A DNA stretch of 64,000 nucleotides from NCBI RefSeq assembly GCF_041860085.1, contig NZ_CP124747.1, forward strand, positions 5,541,001-5,605,000. Direction: 5' to 3'. The stretch comes from Schlesneria sp. DSM 10557. GTDB lineage: Bacteria; Planctomycetota; Planctomycetia; Planctomycetales; Planctomycetaceae. The notes beneath the pieces are model-generated. The model saw nothing but the letters and a program-made list of their open reading frames with translations. It was not told where the DNA came from and ran no database searches. Below are positions 7,723-17,141 of the stretch, piece after piece; the first letter of the stretch is position 1; every line of letters begins with the position of its first letter. A program made the position numbers and the translations under genes.

Positions 7723-10700
7723 TCAGTTCTTCTGCAGACAGGCTTTGAGATCGGATTTGCTGGCGGGGTCCACAGAAACCAGTGAGGAGTGTCGTAACCG
7801 GTTCAGAATGGATGGCATGGCTTCCCGCGGTGGTTGTGCCAACCAGTAGACTTCACCCCCCTGGAGGTAGGCGACCGGCGTTCCGTCCAGGTAGGCAACG
7901 CGATTCGAGGCGGTCCTGGGGACCCGTTCCTGCCGCGTAACGATTCCCACCAGGTTGAGCGGATCGGCTGCGGAAATCACGATCAGTTCTTGAGTCGGGC
8001 CTTCGTCACGCAGTCGCCGTAGCTGTTGGACGCTGTCTGCCAGAGCGAACTGTTCGCCAGCGACCCCCGCGATAAAGCGTCCACCACGGATTTCGCCTCG
8101 GGCTTCCAGTCGCCGCAAGACCTGCAGCAGGTCAAACCACGGTGGGGCACCATCTTCCCGGGCGAGCAAATCGCGAAATACGACACCCCAGCGACGAAGC
8201 AGTTGCCACGCCCAGTCCTCGGCCGTCCTGGTAGCGCGGACACGAGCATCCTCGGTTGGAGTCCGAACTTCCGCCGCTTGTCCTTCTATTGATGCGGTAC
8301 CTGCAGGCACACTGCCTTGCCCGCCTGCCAAGTCGGTTGGGCAAGTCGTGTTCTCGAGATGGGAGGAACGAATGGCCCACCGTCCGATGGCGGACTTGGT
8401 AGTTCGTTTACGCTCAACCTTCAGTCGGCTTGGCTTACGAGACGGAGTGGTCTTGTCACCCACCAGCGACCGAAGCCCTGCGAAGCCGTCGGCAGTTAAG
8501 ATTCCTCGCGTGACTAACTCACCCAGGGCATCTTCCAGATGATCCTGCAGCATCCGCGTTGCGACCAGCAGATCGGCGGCGAACATCGCTCCACGCTGCT
8601 GGAGGAGGGAATAGACTTGCCGGGCCACGCTGCTCAGTTCGTCGACATCCATTTCAGGAGCGCGGCAGCAGAGCCATTCGGCATCTTGCCGCAGGAATAG
8701 CGAAATGGGGGCGACGCGCGTCAGGTTGGCCATCGGTCGGGACTTTTCGGGATTGCGAGGCGGGGGGAAGAGGCGACCCCAGCCGACCTCGCCCGTCAGG
8801 CAAAGTTCATCCAGCCATTCCGACTGATAGTTGTCGATCCGCAGCGGGAGGATATCCCGTTCCCATGCCACCGAGGGAATGTCGATTCCCTGCAGTTGTG
8901 CGATCACTTCAAACAGGCCGTTTGCGCCAGCTCGACGGTGCGACCATGAAACTCCGTGATGCCGTGTCAGAAACCGGATATACACCTCAACGCCGACCGG
9001 TTCGATCTGCTTTCGCAGCCCGTCGAGCGTCAGGCGATGGATGCGTGCCAGCAGTCGGCGATGGCACCACTCCGTCGTGGTTTCGCTGGGGAAATGCCGG
9101 CCTTCACCGGATTCGTCCGGGGCATCGATTTTGAGCTGCCCCGCATCCGGGTCCATTCCACGTTCCGGAGACTGCTGGAATCGACCTCGCAGGACTACTC
9201 CTTCACCTTCGAGAGCTTCCAGAGCGGCACTTGCCTGGCTTTCAGTGATTCCCGTCCGCTCGCTGACGCCCTTCCCGGTGATCGGACCACACGTTTCGAG
9301 CAGACCTCGCACGATCGCGACCCGCGCGTCTGTCGATTCCCAGTCATGTCGGACCTCGGCAGGGACTTTGACTGCGGGGGTTAGAGTGGCACCGGGGAAC
9401 GCGGCGAGGATCGCAGGAACGCGTTCGGTCGCCGCCCAGTATCGCCGTGACCGGGCTGTCATGAGATTCGCACCGGATCCCTTTTTCCGGCCAGAGCTTT
9501 CACTGTGACTTTGTTGAAGAGGCGACTCGTCCGTGAGGCAGGTGACCAGTGTCGCTCGACCGTCGGTTGCCAGCTCGTGGAAAAATTCTCGCCACTCCAC
9601 TCCTTCACTCTCGGACAGCAGGATTCGGCTGAGGAGCGCATCATGCAGTTCGTCAGGGTTGCGGACGAAGGGCTGGGCTTCGAGCACGACCTGGAAGATC
9701 GCTTCCGGATCAAGTCGTCCCAGGTCCTGTACGCTTTCCACCGACAGCGAGCGACGTGTGGACACCGCCCGGGCCCTTCGTTCCGCAACTTCGCCCCCAT
9801 CCAGGAAGGCGTAGGGATTGGCGTTGATCAATTCATAGCTGAACGGTGACGGCTCGCGCGTGTCGCGCGCAATGAATTCAATTTCGCCCTGTTCGACACG
9901 GCGCAGAACCTCTTTCAGGGCATCCATGTCATGGGCTTCGTACAGGCAGTCGTCCATGGTCTGTTTGACCAGCGGATGATCGGGCAGTTCGATATCCCCG
10001 ACGACATGCTCCTGACAGCCGGTCAGTTTCGGGAAGACTGCGGTCAGTAGATCTTCGCTGCGGAACCGCTGCAGGGCGGGGGGAACTTTCTTCCCGTGTT
10101 TGGCGCGCGAGACCTGTAGGGCCCGCGTTGCGTTCCAGCGCCAGCGGTTCTGGAAGATGGGGACCACCAGCACGGCCTGCTCGAACAATGCCTGGACATT
10201 TTTGGGATTTAGCATGGGGAACATACTTTCCAGAGGAAAGCTGTGCTGCGGTCCCAGCGAAAGGACGATGCCGTCGTCGTCAGCATTGGCCTGAAGTTCG
10301 AAATCGAACGAACGACAGAACCGCTTTCGCATGGCCAGGCCCCACGCGCGCGTGATGCGTGTGCCGAATGGGGCGTGGATCACGAGCTGCATTCCACCGC
10401 TCTCATCAAAGAAGCGTTCAAACACGACTCGTTTAATGGTGGGAATCAGGCCAATCGCTGCTTTCTGAGCCCGCACGTACTCCACAGCCTGGTGGGCTGT
10501 TTCCAGGTTGACGTGGGCTTCCAGCACCAGCCACTCTTCCGCAGCGGCAGGATCTTCGATCCGGGATTCGAGATCCTCACGCAGGCGTGAGACCTCTTCA
10601 GACAATTCGTACGTTCGTCCGGGGGCTTCTCCTCGCCAGAAGGGAATCGTCGGAGGGGCCCCTCCCGCATCCGTGACGAACAGGTCTCCGCCTCGCAGAT

Positions 10701-12516
10701 AGCGAATTCGCCACGAGGTGTTACCCAGCAGGAAAATGTCACCTGACTGACTTTCGGTTCCGAAATCTTCATCGACTGACCCTACCACGGTATGGTCTTC
10801 TTCGGTCACGACTCGAATCGCGAAGACTTCGGGAATGGCTCCCGCATTGGCGATTGCGGCCATGCGGGCTCCCGGCCGAGCCCGGACGCGTCGTCCGACC
10901 TGATCGTGGTGCAGGAAGACGCGGCTTCTTTCGCCTCCGGGTGTCATCCCCTCGCTGAGGACGCGAATGATGCGGTCAAACTCATACCGCGTGAGTTCAG
11001 AATAGGGGGCAGCACGGCGTACGAGGTCAAAGAGCTGATCGGTGCCGTATTCCTGGCAGGCGACTTCAGCGACGATCTGCTGGGCCAGGACGTCGAGTGG
11101 CGCGACAGGGATCGGGACGATATCGAGACGACCTGCACGAATCGCCCGCATGATGGCCATGCATTCGAACAGTTCATCACGGGTCAACGCGAACAAACGT
11201 CCCTTGGGAATCAGTCCCAGAGCGTGTCCCGACCGTCCGATCCGTTGCAGGAACGTCGCGATATTCCGGGGAGAGCCGATCTGGATCACCAGATCGACAT
11301 AGCCGACATCAATCCCCATTTCGAGCGAAGCGGTGGCGACGACCGCTTTGAGCTGCCCCGATTTCAGTCGCTGTTCTGTATCGTGCCGGTGTTTGTAGGC
11401 GAGCGAACCATGGTGGCTGCTGATGACATCTTCGCCCAGCAGCTCGCTCAGTTGATGCGTCAATCGTTCGGCCAGCCGGCGCGTGTTCACGAAGATCAGG
11501 GTCGCACGGTGTGACTGGATCAGTTCGACAATTCGCTCATTGACTTCGGCCCATTGCTCGTGCATGCAGACGGCGCCGAGTTCGCTGGGGGGGACTTCGA
11601 TGGCCAGGTCCAGTTCCCGTCGATGTCCAATGTCGAGAATCACGGGCAGCGTCGGATCGCTGGGCCCGTGAACATCGTGAGTTGGGGAAGCCGCCTCATT
11701 AAGGCTCAGTTGATTGCGTGACGGAAGCGTGACAATGACTTCGTCATCGAACGGAAGCAGTCCCGTTCGGCGTCGACGTCGGGGGACATGGATCGACGTT
11801 TCCACACGCTCTTTCTTCGGTCCGCATCCGACCAGGAAGCGGGCAATCCGGTCCATGGGACGCTGCGTCGCCGACAGCCCGATCCGTTGCAGTGGACGGT
11901 TCGAGAGGGCGGCGAGTCGTTCGAGGGTGATCGCCAGATGTGAGCCCCGTTTGTCCCGCACCAGCGCATGGATTTCGTCGACGATGACCGTCTCAACCGA
12001 CTGCAACGCTTCCCGGCTGCGGGGACTCGACAGCATCAGGTAGAGCGACTCGGGGGTCGTCACAAGGATGTGCGGAGGACGGCGTACGATGGCCGCCCGC
12101 TGCGCCGCAGTCGTATCTCCCGTTCTCAAGCCGACACGGACCGGTGGAATCTCGAGGCCCATCTCTTCTGCAAGAGCCAGAATTTCTGACAGCGGTTGCT
12201 CCAGATTGCGGTGCATGTCGTTGGAGAGAGCCCGCAGGGGCGAGATATAGACGACGCGGATTTCCGAGCCGAGGCAACCTTGTTCTGCCTGTTGAAACAG
12301 TCGGTCGATGGCGGCCAGAAACGCGGTCAAAGTCTTTCCGCTTCCTGTGGGAGCCGCGATGAGAATGTCACGTCCCGCGACGATTTGTGGCCAGCCCTGT
12401 TCCTGGGGTTCGGTCGGACCGGCGAAGCGGGAGCGAAACCACTCTTGGATGACCGGATGAAACAGACTCAGGGAGGTCGCGTTTGCGCAGCCAATCACCA
12501 TATTGACAAAACCCAC
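7723..12516 (-). CDS. lhr: Lhr-type DEAD/DEAH helicase, full length
   Basis: Lhr proteins are large superfamily 2 helicases that unwind RNA-DNA hybrids and take part in DNA repair. The 1597-residue product matches the length of E. coli Lhr (about 1540), so it has both the helicase core and the long C-terminal domain. Visible motifs are Walker A AAPTGSGKT (about residues 54-62), the DEIH box in VDEIHAL (about 178-181), TPESLYLML, GLSATQRP, FVNTRRLAERL and motif VI QRIGRSGH (about 422). A winged-helix/beta-barrel region and a large C-terminal part with YIRFLTRHHGVSW follow. The first codon is a GTG at 12516; an ATG at 12501 is an alternative. It stands alone, divergent from fucU, so no operon partner suggests a more specific pathway. 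Confidence 0.93.
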   Translation of the reverse strand: MGFVNMVIGCANATSLSLFHPVIQEWFRSRFAGPTEPQEQGWPQIVAGRDILIAAPTGSGKTLTAFLAAIDRLFQQAEQGCLGSEIRVVYISPLRALSNDMHRNLEQPLSEILALAEEMGLEIPPVRVGLRTGDTTAAQRAAIVRRPPHILVTTPESLYLMLSSPRSREALQSVETVIVDEIHALVRDKRGSHLAITLERLAALSNRPLQRIGLSATQRPMDRIARFLVGCGPKKERVETSIHVPRRRRRTGLLPFDDEVIVTLPSRNQLSLNEAASPTHDVHGPSDPTLPVILDIGHRRELDLAIEVPPSELGAVCMHEQWAEVNERIVELIQSHRATLIFVNTRRLAERLTHQLSELLGEDVISSHHGSLAYKHRHDTEQRLKSGQLKAVVATASLEMGIDVGYVDLVIQIGSPRNIATFLQRIGRSGHALGLIPKGRLFALTRDELFECMAIMRAIRAGRLDIVPIPVAPLDVLAQQIVAEVACQEYGTDQLFDLVRRAAPYSELTRYEFDRIIRVLSEGMTPGGERSRVFLHHDQVGRRVRARPGARMAAIANAGAIPEVFAIRVVTEEDHTVVGSVDEDFGTESQSGDIFLLGNTSWRIRYLRGGDLFVTDAGGAPPTIPFWRGEAPGRTYELSEEVSRLREDLESRIEDPAAAEEWLVLEAHVNLETAHQAVEYVRAQKAAIGLIPTIKRVVFERFFDESGGMQLVIHAPFGTRITRAWGLAMRKRFCRSFDFELQANADDDGIVLSLGPQHSFPLESMFPMLNPKNVQALFEQAVLVVPIFQNRWRWNATRALQVSRAKHGKKVPPALQRFRSEDLLTAVFPKLTGCQEHVVGDIELPDHPLVKQTMDDCLYEAHDMDALKEVLRRVEQGEIEFIARDTREPSPFSYELINANPYAFLDGGEVAERRARAVSTRRSLSVESVQDLGRLDPEAIFQVVLEAQPFVRNPDELHDALLSRILLSESEGVEWREFFHELATDGRATLVTCLTDESPLQQSHSESSGRKKGSGANLMTARSRRYWAATERVPAILAAFPGATLTPAVKVPAEVRHDWESTDARVAIVRGLLETCGPITGKGVSERTGITESQASAALEALEGEGVVLRGRFQQSPERGMDPDAGQLKIDAPDESGEGRHFPSETTTEWCHRRLLARIHRLTLDGLRKQIEPVGVEVYIRFLTRHHGVSWSHRRAGANGLFEVIAQLQGIDIPSVAWERDILPLRIDNYQSEWLDELCLTGEVGWGRLFPPPRNPEKSRPMANLTRVAPISLFLRQDAEWLCCRAPEMDVDELSSVARQVYSLLQQRGAMFAADLLVATRMLQDHLEDALGELVTRGILTADGFAGLRSLVGDKTTPSRKPSRLKVERKRTTKSAIGRWAIRSSHLENTTCPTDLAGGQGSVPAGTASIEGQAAEVRTPTEDARVRATRTAEDWAWQLLRRWGVVFRDLLAREDGAPPWFDLLQVLRRLEARGEIRGGRFIAGVAGEQFALADSVQQLRRLRDEGPTQELIVISAADPLNLVGIVTRQERVPRTASNRVAYLDGTPVAYLQGGEVYWLAQPPREAMPSILNRLRHSSLVSVDPASKSDLKACLQKN

Positions 12517-12658
12517 CTTCAGACGGCATCGTTGCTCCGTTCCACAACCTTCCTAGGCGCAAGTGGATCGGCTTCGATAGAAAGTTCAGGCACCGACCGA
12601 GTCTGTCGGCGTCGTGAAGTTCTGTGTCCATTCTATATTGCTATGACGGTGCTCGACC

Positions 12659-13099
12659 ATGCTGAAGAAGATTCCTCCGATTATTTCGCCTGAGCTGATG
12701 TCAGTCCTGATGCGCATGGGGCACGGCGACGAAATTGTGATTGCTGATGGAAATTTTCCTGCCGAGAGCTGTGCCCAGCGAGTCGTGCGCGCTGATGGTC
12801 ATGGCGGCGTCGAGATCCTCGATGCCATTATGAAGTTTTTCCCGCTGGATACGTTCGTTGATCATCCCGCCAGTGTCATGCAACCCGTCGACGCGGGAGC
12901 GTCAGATCCCCCGATCTGGGCCGAATATCGCAAAGTGCTGTCGAAGCATGAAGGTCGCGAAATCGAACTCCGGCCCATCGAACGATTTCGGTTCTACGAT
13001 TTCGCCAAGTCGGCCTACGCGATCGTCGCTACTGGCGAAACTGCGGTTTATGCGAACGTCATCTTGAAGAAGGGGGTCGTGATCGCAGATGAAAACTGA
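12659..13099 (+). CDS. fucU: RbsD/FucU family sugar mutarotase
   Basis: FucU and RbsD convert cyclic sugar anomers (L-fucose or D-ribose). This 146-residue protein reads as FucU. It opens with ISPELMSVLMRMGHGDEIVI, then ADGNFPAES with the conserved Asp after the GHGD motif, and later has FYDFAKSAYAIVATGE and a C-terminal YANVILKKGV block. The length is normal for FucU (about 140). No fucose catabolic genes flank it. Instead its last 11 bases overlap the start of a Ycf46-type AAA ATPase, which implies translational coupling. A sugar-type ABC ATPase lies 7 kb away but is not linked in sequence. The upstream ribosome site is poor. Confidence 0.88.
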   Translation: MLKKIPPIISPELMSVLMRMGHGDEIVIADGNFPAESCAQRVVRADGHGGVEILDAIMKFFPLDTFVDHPASVMQPVDAGASDPPIWAEYRKVLSKHEGREIELRPIERFRFYDFAKSAYAIVATGETAVYANVILKKGVVIADEN

Positions 13100-15110
13100 T
13101 GGCGCCCTGCATGACGTAAGGTCCCGTATCGAAGCAGGCTATCCCCTGTTATTCCTCAGGACGAATGAGGAGGACCGGTGGGAGCGTAAACTGACAGAGC
13201 TTGCCTTGGAGACAGAGCGGAACCTCGTCACATGGACGATCACCAGAGGCTTACAGCCTGACGTCAGCCATGCTTCGGACAACCCCGTCAGCGCGACGCG
13301 ACTGCTCGAACTGCTGTTGAATTTTCCCGAGGGTCATCTGTTCCTGTTGAAGGACTTCCATCCGTATCTGACCGACCCGGTCATATTGCGACGAGTGCGC
13401 GATCTGTTGCCGGAACTGGTCCGTCAGAAAAAAACACTGTTGCTGTTCGGGCCGGTGATGCAGGTTCCGGTTGAACTTGAAAAGGATTCCGTCAGGATCG
13501 AGCTTCCGCTTCCGGGGTATGAAGACCTGCGTGAACAGTTCGATCAGACGATCGGCGAATTGCACGAGACCGCTGCGTTGTCGCTGGTTCTTGACAGTGA
13601 CAACGAGGATCGCCTGATCAAAGCGGTGATGGGGTTGACCAGCCAGGAAGCACGCCGCGCGTGGGTCCGTGCTCTGAAGGGTCGCTCACGGCTCGACGAC
13701 GATGTCTTTACCCTGCTGATCGCTGAAAAGCGGACGCTGGCATCGGGGTCAGACCTGCTGGAATTTTATGACCTCGAGGAAAACGTCAACGACATTGGCG
13801 GGCTCGACCAGCTCAAAGGATGGCTTTCCAAGCGGGCCGAAGCGTACACGCCGCGAGCCCGTGAGCAGGGGGTGCCCTTACCGCGTGGCGTGTTACTGCT
13901 CGGGGTCCAGGGCTGTGGAAAAAGCTTAACCGCGCGCGCCACCGCTCGGTTGCTCAGTTTTCCCTTGATGCGTCTGGACATTGCAGCGCTGCTGGGGGCT
14001 CAGCGTGGCGAGTCTGAAAAGAACATGCGGACGGTACTGGAACTGGTCGAATCCATTGCACCCGCGGTGTTGTGGCTCGACGAAATCGAGAAAGGTTTCG
14101 CCGGGGTCGAAGGGGATGGAACGGGAGCCGCCGACGCAACGATGCTCAGACTGGTCGGGACCTTTCTGACCTGGATGGCCGAAGTACAGAAGCCAGTTTT
14201 CGTTGTTGCCACGGCAAACTCGGTCGAAAACCTCCCACCGGAAATGCTGCGCAGGGGGCGGTTCGACGAACTCTTCTTCGTCGATTTACCCAACTTTGAC
14301 GAACGAAAGCATGTCCTCGGCATTCACCTCAAAAAACGGGGATGGAAGACCGAGCAGTTCGATCTGGATGACCTGGCGCGGCGAACCGAGGGGTTCAGCG
14401 GGGCGGAACTGGAACAGATTATTGTGACGGCCTTGATCGACGCGTTCGGCAAGGGACGGGTCCTGTCGCAGGAAGAACTCGAACAGGCATGGCGGACGAC
14501 AGTTCCTCTGTCGGTCACGATGGAAGACAAAATTTTTGCGTTGCGAAACTGGGCTCAGGACCGCTGCCGCCGGGCCACGTCAGACAGCCGGGTCACCGCC
14601 ATGCTCGAGGCAGAGCGCCGGTTCGATACCGGTCAGCGGGTGGTCGAAGCAGATCACCAGGTCCCGCTTGCACCCTGGGCTCAACTTGCCGCGGCAGGGC
14701 AGATCAAGGCCGCGATGGTCGAATACATCCGCAAAGGGGGAGAAGTTCTGTTTTGGGAGCTCGTGCGGGACTTCCAGCCGTATCTTGAAGTCACTGGAGA
14801 ACAAGGGCTGGCGTCTCGATCGAACCCGAATACGGTCCTGTGGTCAGGGATGAGTCAGCCACTTTGCGAGTTGATTTGCGAACTCGTCACGGCGAAACGG
14901 ATCTACATCCATCCTGTCGATCTGGAACGCTATAAGTCGGCGAACCAGGGACTGCGACTTCCGGTGCTTAAAGAACCGACCGACGAGAAAATTCCCCGCG
15001 CCGCGTGGCTCCCTGCTTCACTCCGAACGGCCCCCCATCCCATCCACAGTGCCCGGCTGTCCCGAATTGGACGGATGAAGCTGGCGGGAAGTGGCGATCG
15101 CAGCGCCTGA
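13089..15110 (+). CDS. Ycf46-like AAA+ ATPase with C-terminal extension
   Basis: The 673-residue protein matches the Ycf46 group of AAA ATPases, found in cyanobacteria, plastids and scattered bacteria. The N-terminal 250 residues follow the Ycf46 pattern: SRIEAGYPLLFLRTNEEDR, then a LLKDFHPYL strand. The AAA module has Walker A GVQGCGKS (about 272), Walker B VLWLDEIEKG (about 327), a sensor region ATANSVENLPPEMLRRGRFD and an FSGAELEQ second region. Usual members are near 500 residues; here about 150 extra residues after the AAA lid form an unassigned C-terminal domain. In cyanobacteria Ycf46 has been linked to CO2 response; in a heterotroph the role is open. It starts inside the fucU stop region, an 11-base overlap. 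Confidence 0.86.
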   Translation: MKTDGALHDVRSRIEAGYPLLFLRTNEEDRWERKLTELALETERNLVTWTITRGLQPDVSHASDNPVSATRLLELLLNFPEGHLFLLKDFHPYLTDPVILRRVRDLLPELVRQKKTLLLFGPVMQVPVELEKDSVRIELPLPGYEDLREQFDQTIGELHETAALSLVLDSDNEDRLIKAVMGLTSQEARRAWVRALKGRSRLDDDVFTLLIAEKRTLASGSDLLEFYDLEENVNDIGGLDQLKGWLSKRAEAYTPRAREQGVPLPRGVLLLGVQGCGKSLTARATARLLSFPLMRLDIAALLGAQRGESEKNMRTVLELVESIAPAVLWLDEIEKGFAGVEGDGTGAADATMLRLVGTFLTWMAEVQKPVFVVATANSVENLPPEMLRRGRFDELFFVDLPNFDERKHVLGIHLKKRGWKTEQFDLDDLARRTEGFSGAELEQIIVTALIDAFGKGRVLSQEELEQAWRTTVPLSVTMEDKIFALRNWAQDRCRRATSDSRVTAMLEAERRFDTGQRVVEADHQVPLAPWAQLAAAGQIKAAMVEYIRKGGEVLFWELVRDFQPYLEVTGEQGLASRSNPNTVLWSGMSQPLCELICELVTAKRIYIHPVDLERYKSANQGLRLPVLKEPTDEKIPRAAWLPASLRTAPHPIHSARLSRIGRMKLAGSGDRSA

Positions 15111-15127
15111 CGGGAACGGGCCTTCTA

Positions 15128-15178
15128 CGCCGTACAACCATGACTGACCGGATGAGAAGGGCAGGGAATGGTACGGCG
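15128..15178 (+). terminator. Candidate long-loop stem after the Ycf46-like gene
   Basis: CGCCGTAC (15128-15135) pairs perfectly with GTACGGCG (15171-15178), with extra inner pairing of CCAT with ATGG across a bulge. It lies 17 bases after the stop. The loop is long and there is no T-run, so it may be an RNA-stabilising or weak terminator stem. Confidence 0.3.
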
Positions 15179-15223
15179 CTGTCAGGATCAGAAGTGCACA
15201 ATGAGCGGGGGGGGCAGACAATG

Positions 15224-15256
15224 AAAAAGTCCGGCAGGACGGATCGTGCCGGACTT
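15224..15256 (-). terminator. Intrinsic terminator of the DUF309 gene
   Basis: AAGTCCGGCA (15227-15236) and TGCCGGACTT (15247-15256) form a perfect 10-bp GC-rich stem with a 10-base loop. Read on the minus strand, the stem runs directly into five T residues (complement of 15224-15228). It sits 28 bases beyond the DUF309 stop. This is the clearest rho-independent terminator in the window. Confidence 0.8.
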
Positions 15257-15284
15257 GCGGATTCGTAATGATCCCTGCGGAAGC

Positions 15285-15920
15285 TCAGGAAATCGTAAAG
15301 GGTTCTGTGTTCAGGACAAACGGAAAGACGCGGGTGGGCTGACGGGGTGAGCCAAGTTTGTCCGAGTAGTTAATTTGGGCGGCACGATCAGCGGCGAATT
15401 GCAGGGTCGTGAATTCGAGACCGCAGAAATATTCCGTTCCGACTTCTGCTGCGACGTCTGCAAAGACTTCGCCAGCGGAGGCGGCATGGCGTCGGACGCC
15501 ATGAATGCTGTTTTCTCGAACCTTGACACCTGCTGCCGAAAGCTTGACCAGTCCCTTGAGAAATCGTCCGACGGCGCTATCCGATCCGGTTGTTCGCAGC
15601 AATCGCTCCCAATCTTCGTGCGATTCCCAGTAGTAACCGTGGTTGAAGTAGTCGAGCGCCAGCAGGTAGTGGCGATTTTCGAACCAGTTGGTTGGGGTCA
15701 GCATCTTGGGAGAAGGCTGTTTACGCTGATAGCTGTGACCTCGAGCATCGCGGTAAGGGTGCGGTGTATCTGTACCAGGAACGTAGGTGTAAGCCGGGAG
15801 TTCAGTTGACGGTAACAGGCGGGGAGCAACTTCGTCAGGGGGGGTAAGCATCATCCGGCTTCTGGTTTGCGGTTCGCTGGCTTCAGGGTTTGCACGTCCT
15901 TGTTTCGCGAGTGTGGTCAT
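15285..15920 (-). CDS. DUF309 domain protein
   Basis: This 211-residue protein carries a C-terminal DUF309 domain. The family signature is visible as [22 protein letters not shown] at about residues 88-109, where the H/WE/HE pattern is characteristic, followed by [20 protein letters not shown]309 proteins are helical and of unknown function. The first 80 residues are Pro-rich and polar and carry no recognised domain; an internal Met pair near residue 22 could be the real start. It is transcribed away from the SufE gene's end, with 513 bases between them, and closes with a strong terminator at 15224-15256. Confidence 0.82.
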   Translation of the reverse strand: MTTLAKQGRANPEASEPQTRSRMMLTPPDEVAPRLLPSTELPAYTYVPGTDTPHPYRDARGHSYQRKQPSPKMLTPTNWFENRHYLLALDYFNHGYYWESHEDWERLLRTTGSDSAVGRFLKGLVKLSAAGVKVRENSIHGVRRHAASAGEVFADVAAEVGTEYFCGLEFTTLQFAADRAAQINYSDKLGSPRQPTRVFPFVLNTEPFTIS

Positions 15921-16433
15921 AAAACAGAGTTCCCATCAAAGTGTCAAAAAACTTGCGCGGCTCGGACTTCGATGCGTTGTGTCGACCAGAGATCCAACCC
16001 GCTGCAGGCGACTTCGACACAGAAGTCGCAATTCAAGGTATTGGCGATAAAGAACGACTCCAATCTGACGATGGCAATCGTGATCTTCCCATTTTTGACA
16101 CGTTGGGCTCAGCAGGAAGGCGGAAAATCAAACAGGCACGCAAATTCCTCGAAAATTCGACTCTTTTCAGGAATTCCTCGCGTCGAGGATTTCGTTCTGC
16201 GCGTCAGATGGACCACCGACTTGCGGGAAAAACCTCCACCGTATCATGTCTGGTCTGGGATGCAGAGAAGTCAGTCTTTTCGATGAACAGAATAACCATT
16301 CATTCACAGAAGTGGAGATGAATCTGCTGATTTTTTCTAGAACAGCTCGAAATCCACGCCCCGACCCCCGCAGACTCGACAGCCCCGGCGCAGGCTTTCG
16401 ATCGGTCGGTCGACCGACAGCCGGGCACGAACT
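15921..16433. other. Intergenic region with a perfect hairpin, no supported gene
   Basis: These 513 bases lie between the DUF309 start and the sufE stop, both minus. Plus-strand open frames of 126-139 codons overlap each other but show no recognisable domain, and one starts inside the DUF309 gene. GCGACTTC (16008-16015) and GAAGTCGC (16022-16029) form a perfect 8-bp stem with a 6-base loop about 90 bases upstream of DUF309. GTCGGTCGACCGAC (16405-16418) is a perfect palindrome 15 bases past the sufE stop. The stretch is richer in A and T than its neighbours. Confidence 0.4.
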
Positions 16434-16853
16434 TTAAGATGGCTGGGAATCCTGAAGTTCCCGCTTGATTCGGGCGATGACGCCGCGAAATCCCTGCTGT
16501 CGCGTCATCCCTAACACGGCATCCAGACCGACGTGCGCCACCATGTCGTCCGGCAAGGACAGCGCCGCCGAAACGGGTTCACCCTGCAGTCCGCAAACGA
16601 CCAGTGCTACCAGTCCCCGGACCGTCGGCGATTTGGCGGGGACATCGGCTTCAAGGTGGATTTTTCCTTCCTGCGTACCAACCCACAGATGAATAGGGGT
16701 CTGGCATTCCTGGACACGGCAGGATTCCGGGAACGGCACGACTCGTTTTTCGGGAGAAACGGCAGGCAGCTCATCCGCAAATTCAACCAGCCATTGCAGT
16801 TTCTCTTCCGGCTCAAGATCGTCCAGTTCCGAAATCAGTTCGTTCAATCGCAT
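16434..16853 (-). CDS. sufE: SufE family sulfur acceptor protein
   Basis: SufE accepts persulfide sulfur from the cysteine desulfurase SufS during iron-sulfur cluster assembly. I place the start at ATG 16853, giving 139 residues, the normal length (E. coli SufE is 138). The open frame continues upstream to 17123, but that part lacks family features. The N-terminus LISELDDLEPEEKLQWLVEF is typical. The active cysteine is Cys50 in VQECQTPIHLW, matching E. coli Cys51. Later, GLVALVVCGLQGEP and the C-terminal GLDAVLGMTRQQGFRGVIARI block agree with the family. No sufS or sufBCD gene is nearby, so it is an orphan. It is divergent from the subtilase-like gene at 17142. Confidence 0.92.
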   Translation of the reverse strand: MRLNELISELDDLEPEEKLQWLVEFADELPAVSPEKRVVPFPESCRVQECQTPIHLWVGTQEGKIHLEADVPAKSPTVRGLVALVVCGLQGEPVSAALSLPDDMVAHVGLDAVLGMTRQQGFRGVIARIKRELQDSQPS

Positions 16854-17141
16854 GGAAATCGCAATCTTGCTGGGAATGGAGGGCAGTCCGTCCTGAAAGC
16901 CGGTATTCTCGGACCTGTCGACATACGCGGGCATCTCGGTCGAGTGCAATTTTACAGGGGCCGAATGGAAGTTATAGGCCACACCACTGGTTCCGGCCAC
17001 CCGGGACGGTGCCAGCCATGGGGTCCACCGAGCCCTCCGGAAGGTGCCGGGTTGCCGACTGACGACGCCAGCGGTGACGCTCGGCCGTGTCCTGCAGGAA
17101 GAATCCGTGACGAAGTTCTGCATCTCAAGGATCCGTATACC

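Noticed and set aside
12632..12645. TATATT box as a fucU promoter
   Set aside because: No acceptable -35 hexamer lies at 16-18 bases, and the box sits within 25 bases of the start codon.
15941..16321. 126-codon plus-strand frame in the sufE-DUF309 gap
   Set aside because: It starts with GTG without a clear ribosome site and shows no motif, and a competing frame overlaps it.
16533..17141. Upstream extension of the subtilase-like frame over the sufE gene
   Set aside because: It runs antisense through a certain SufE protein; the signal peptide begins at 17142.
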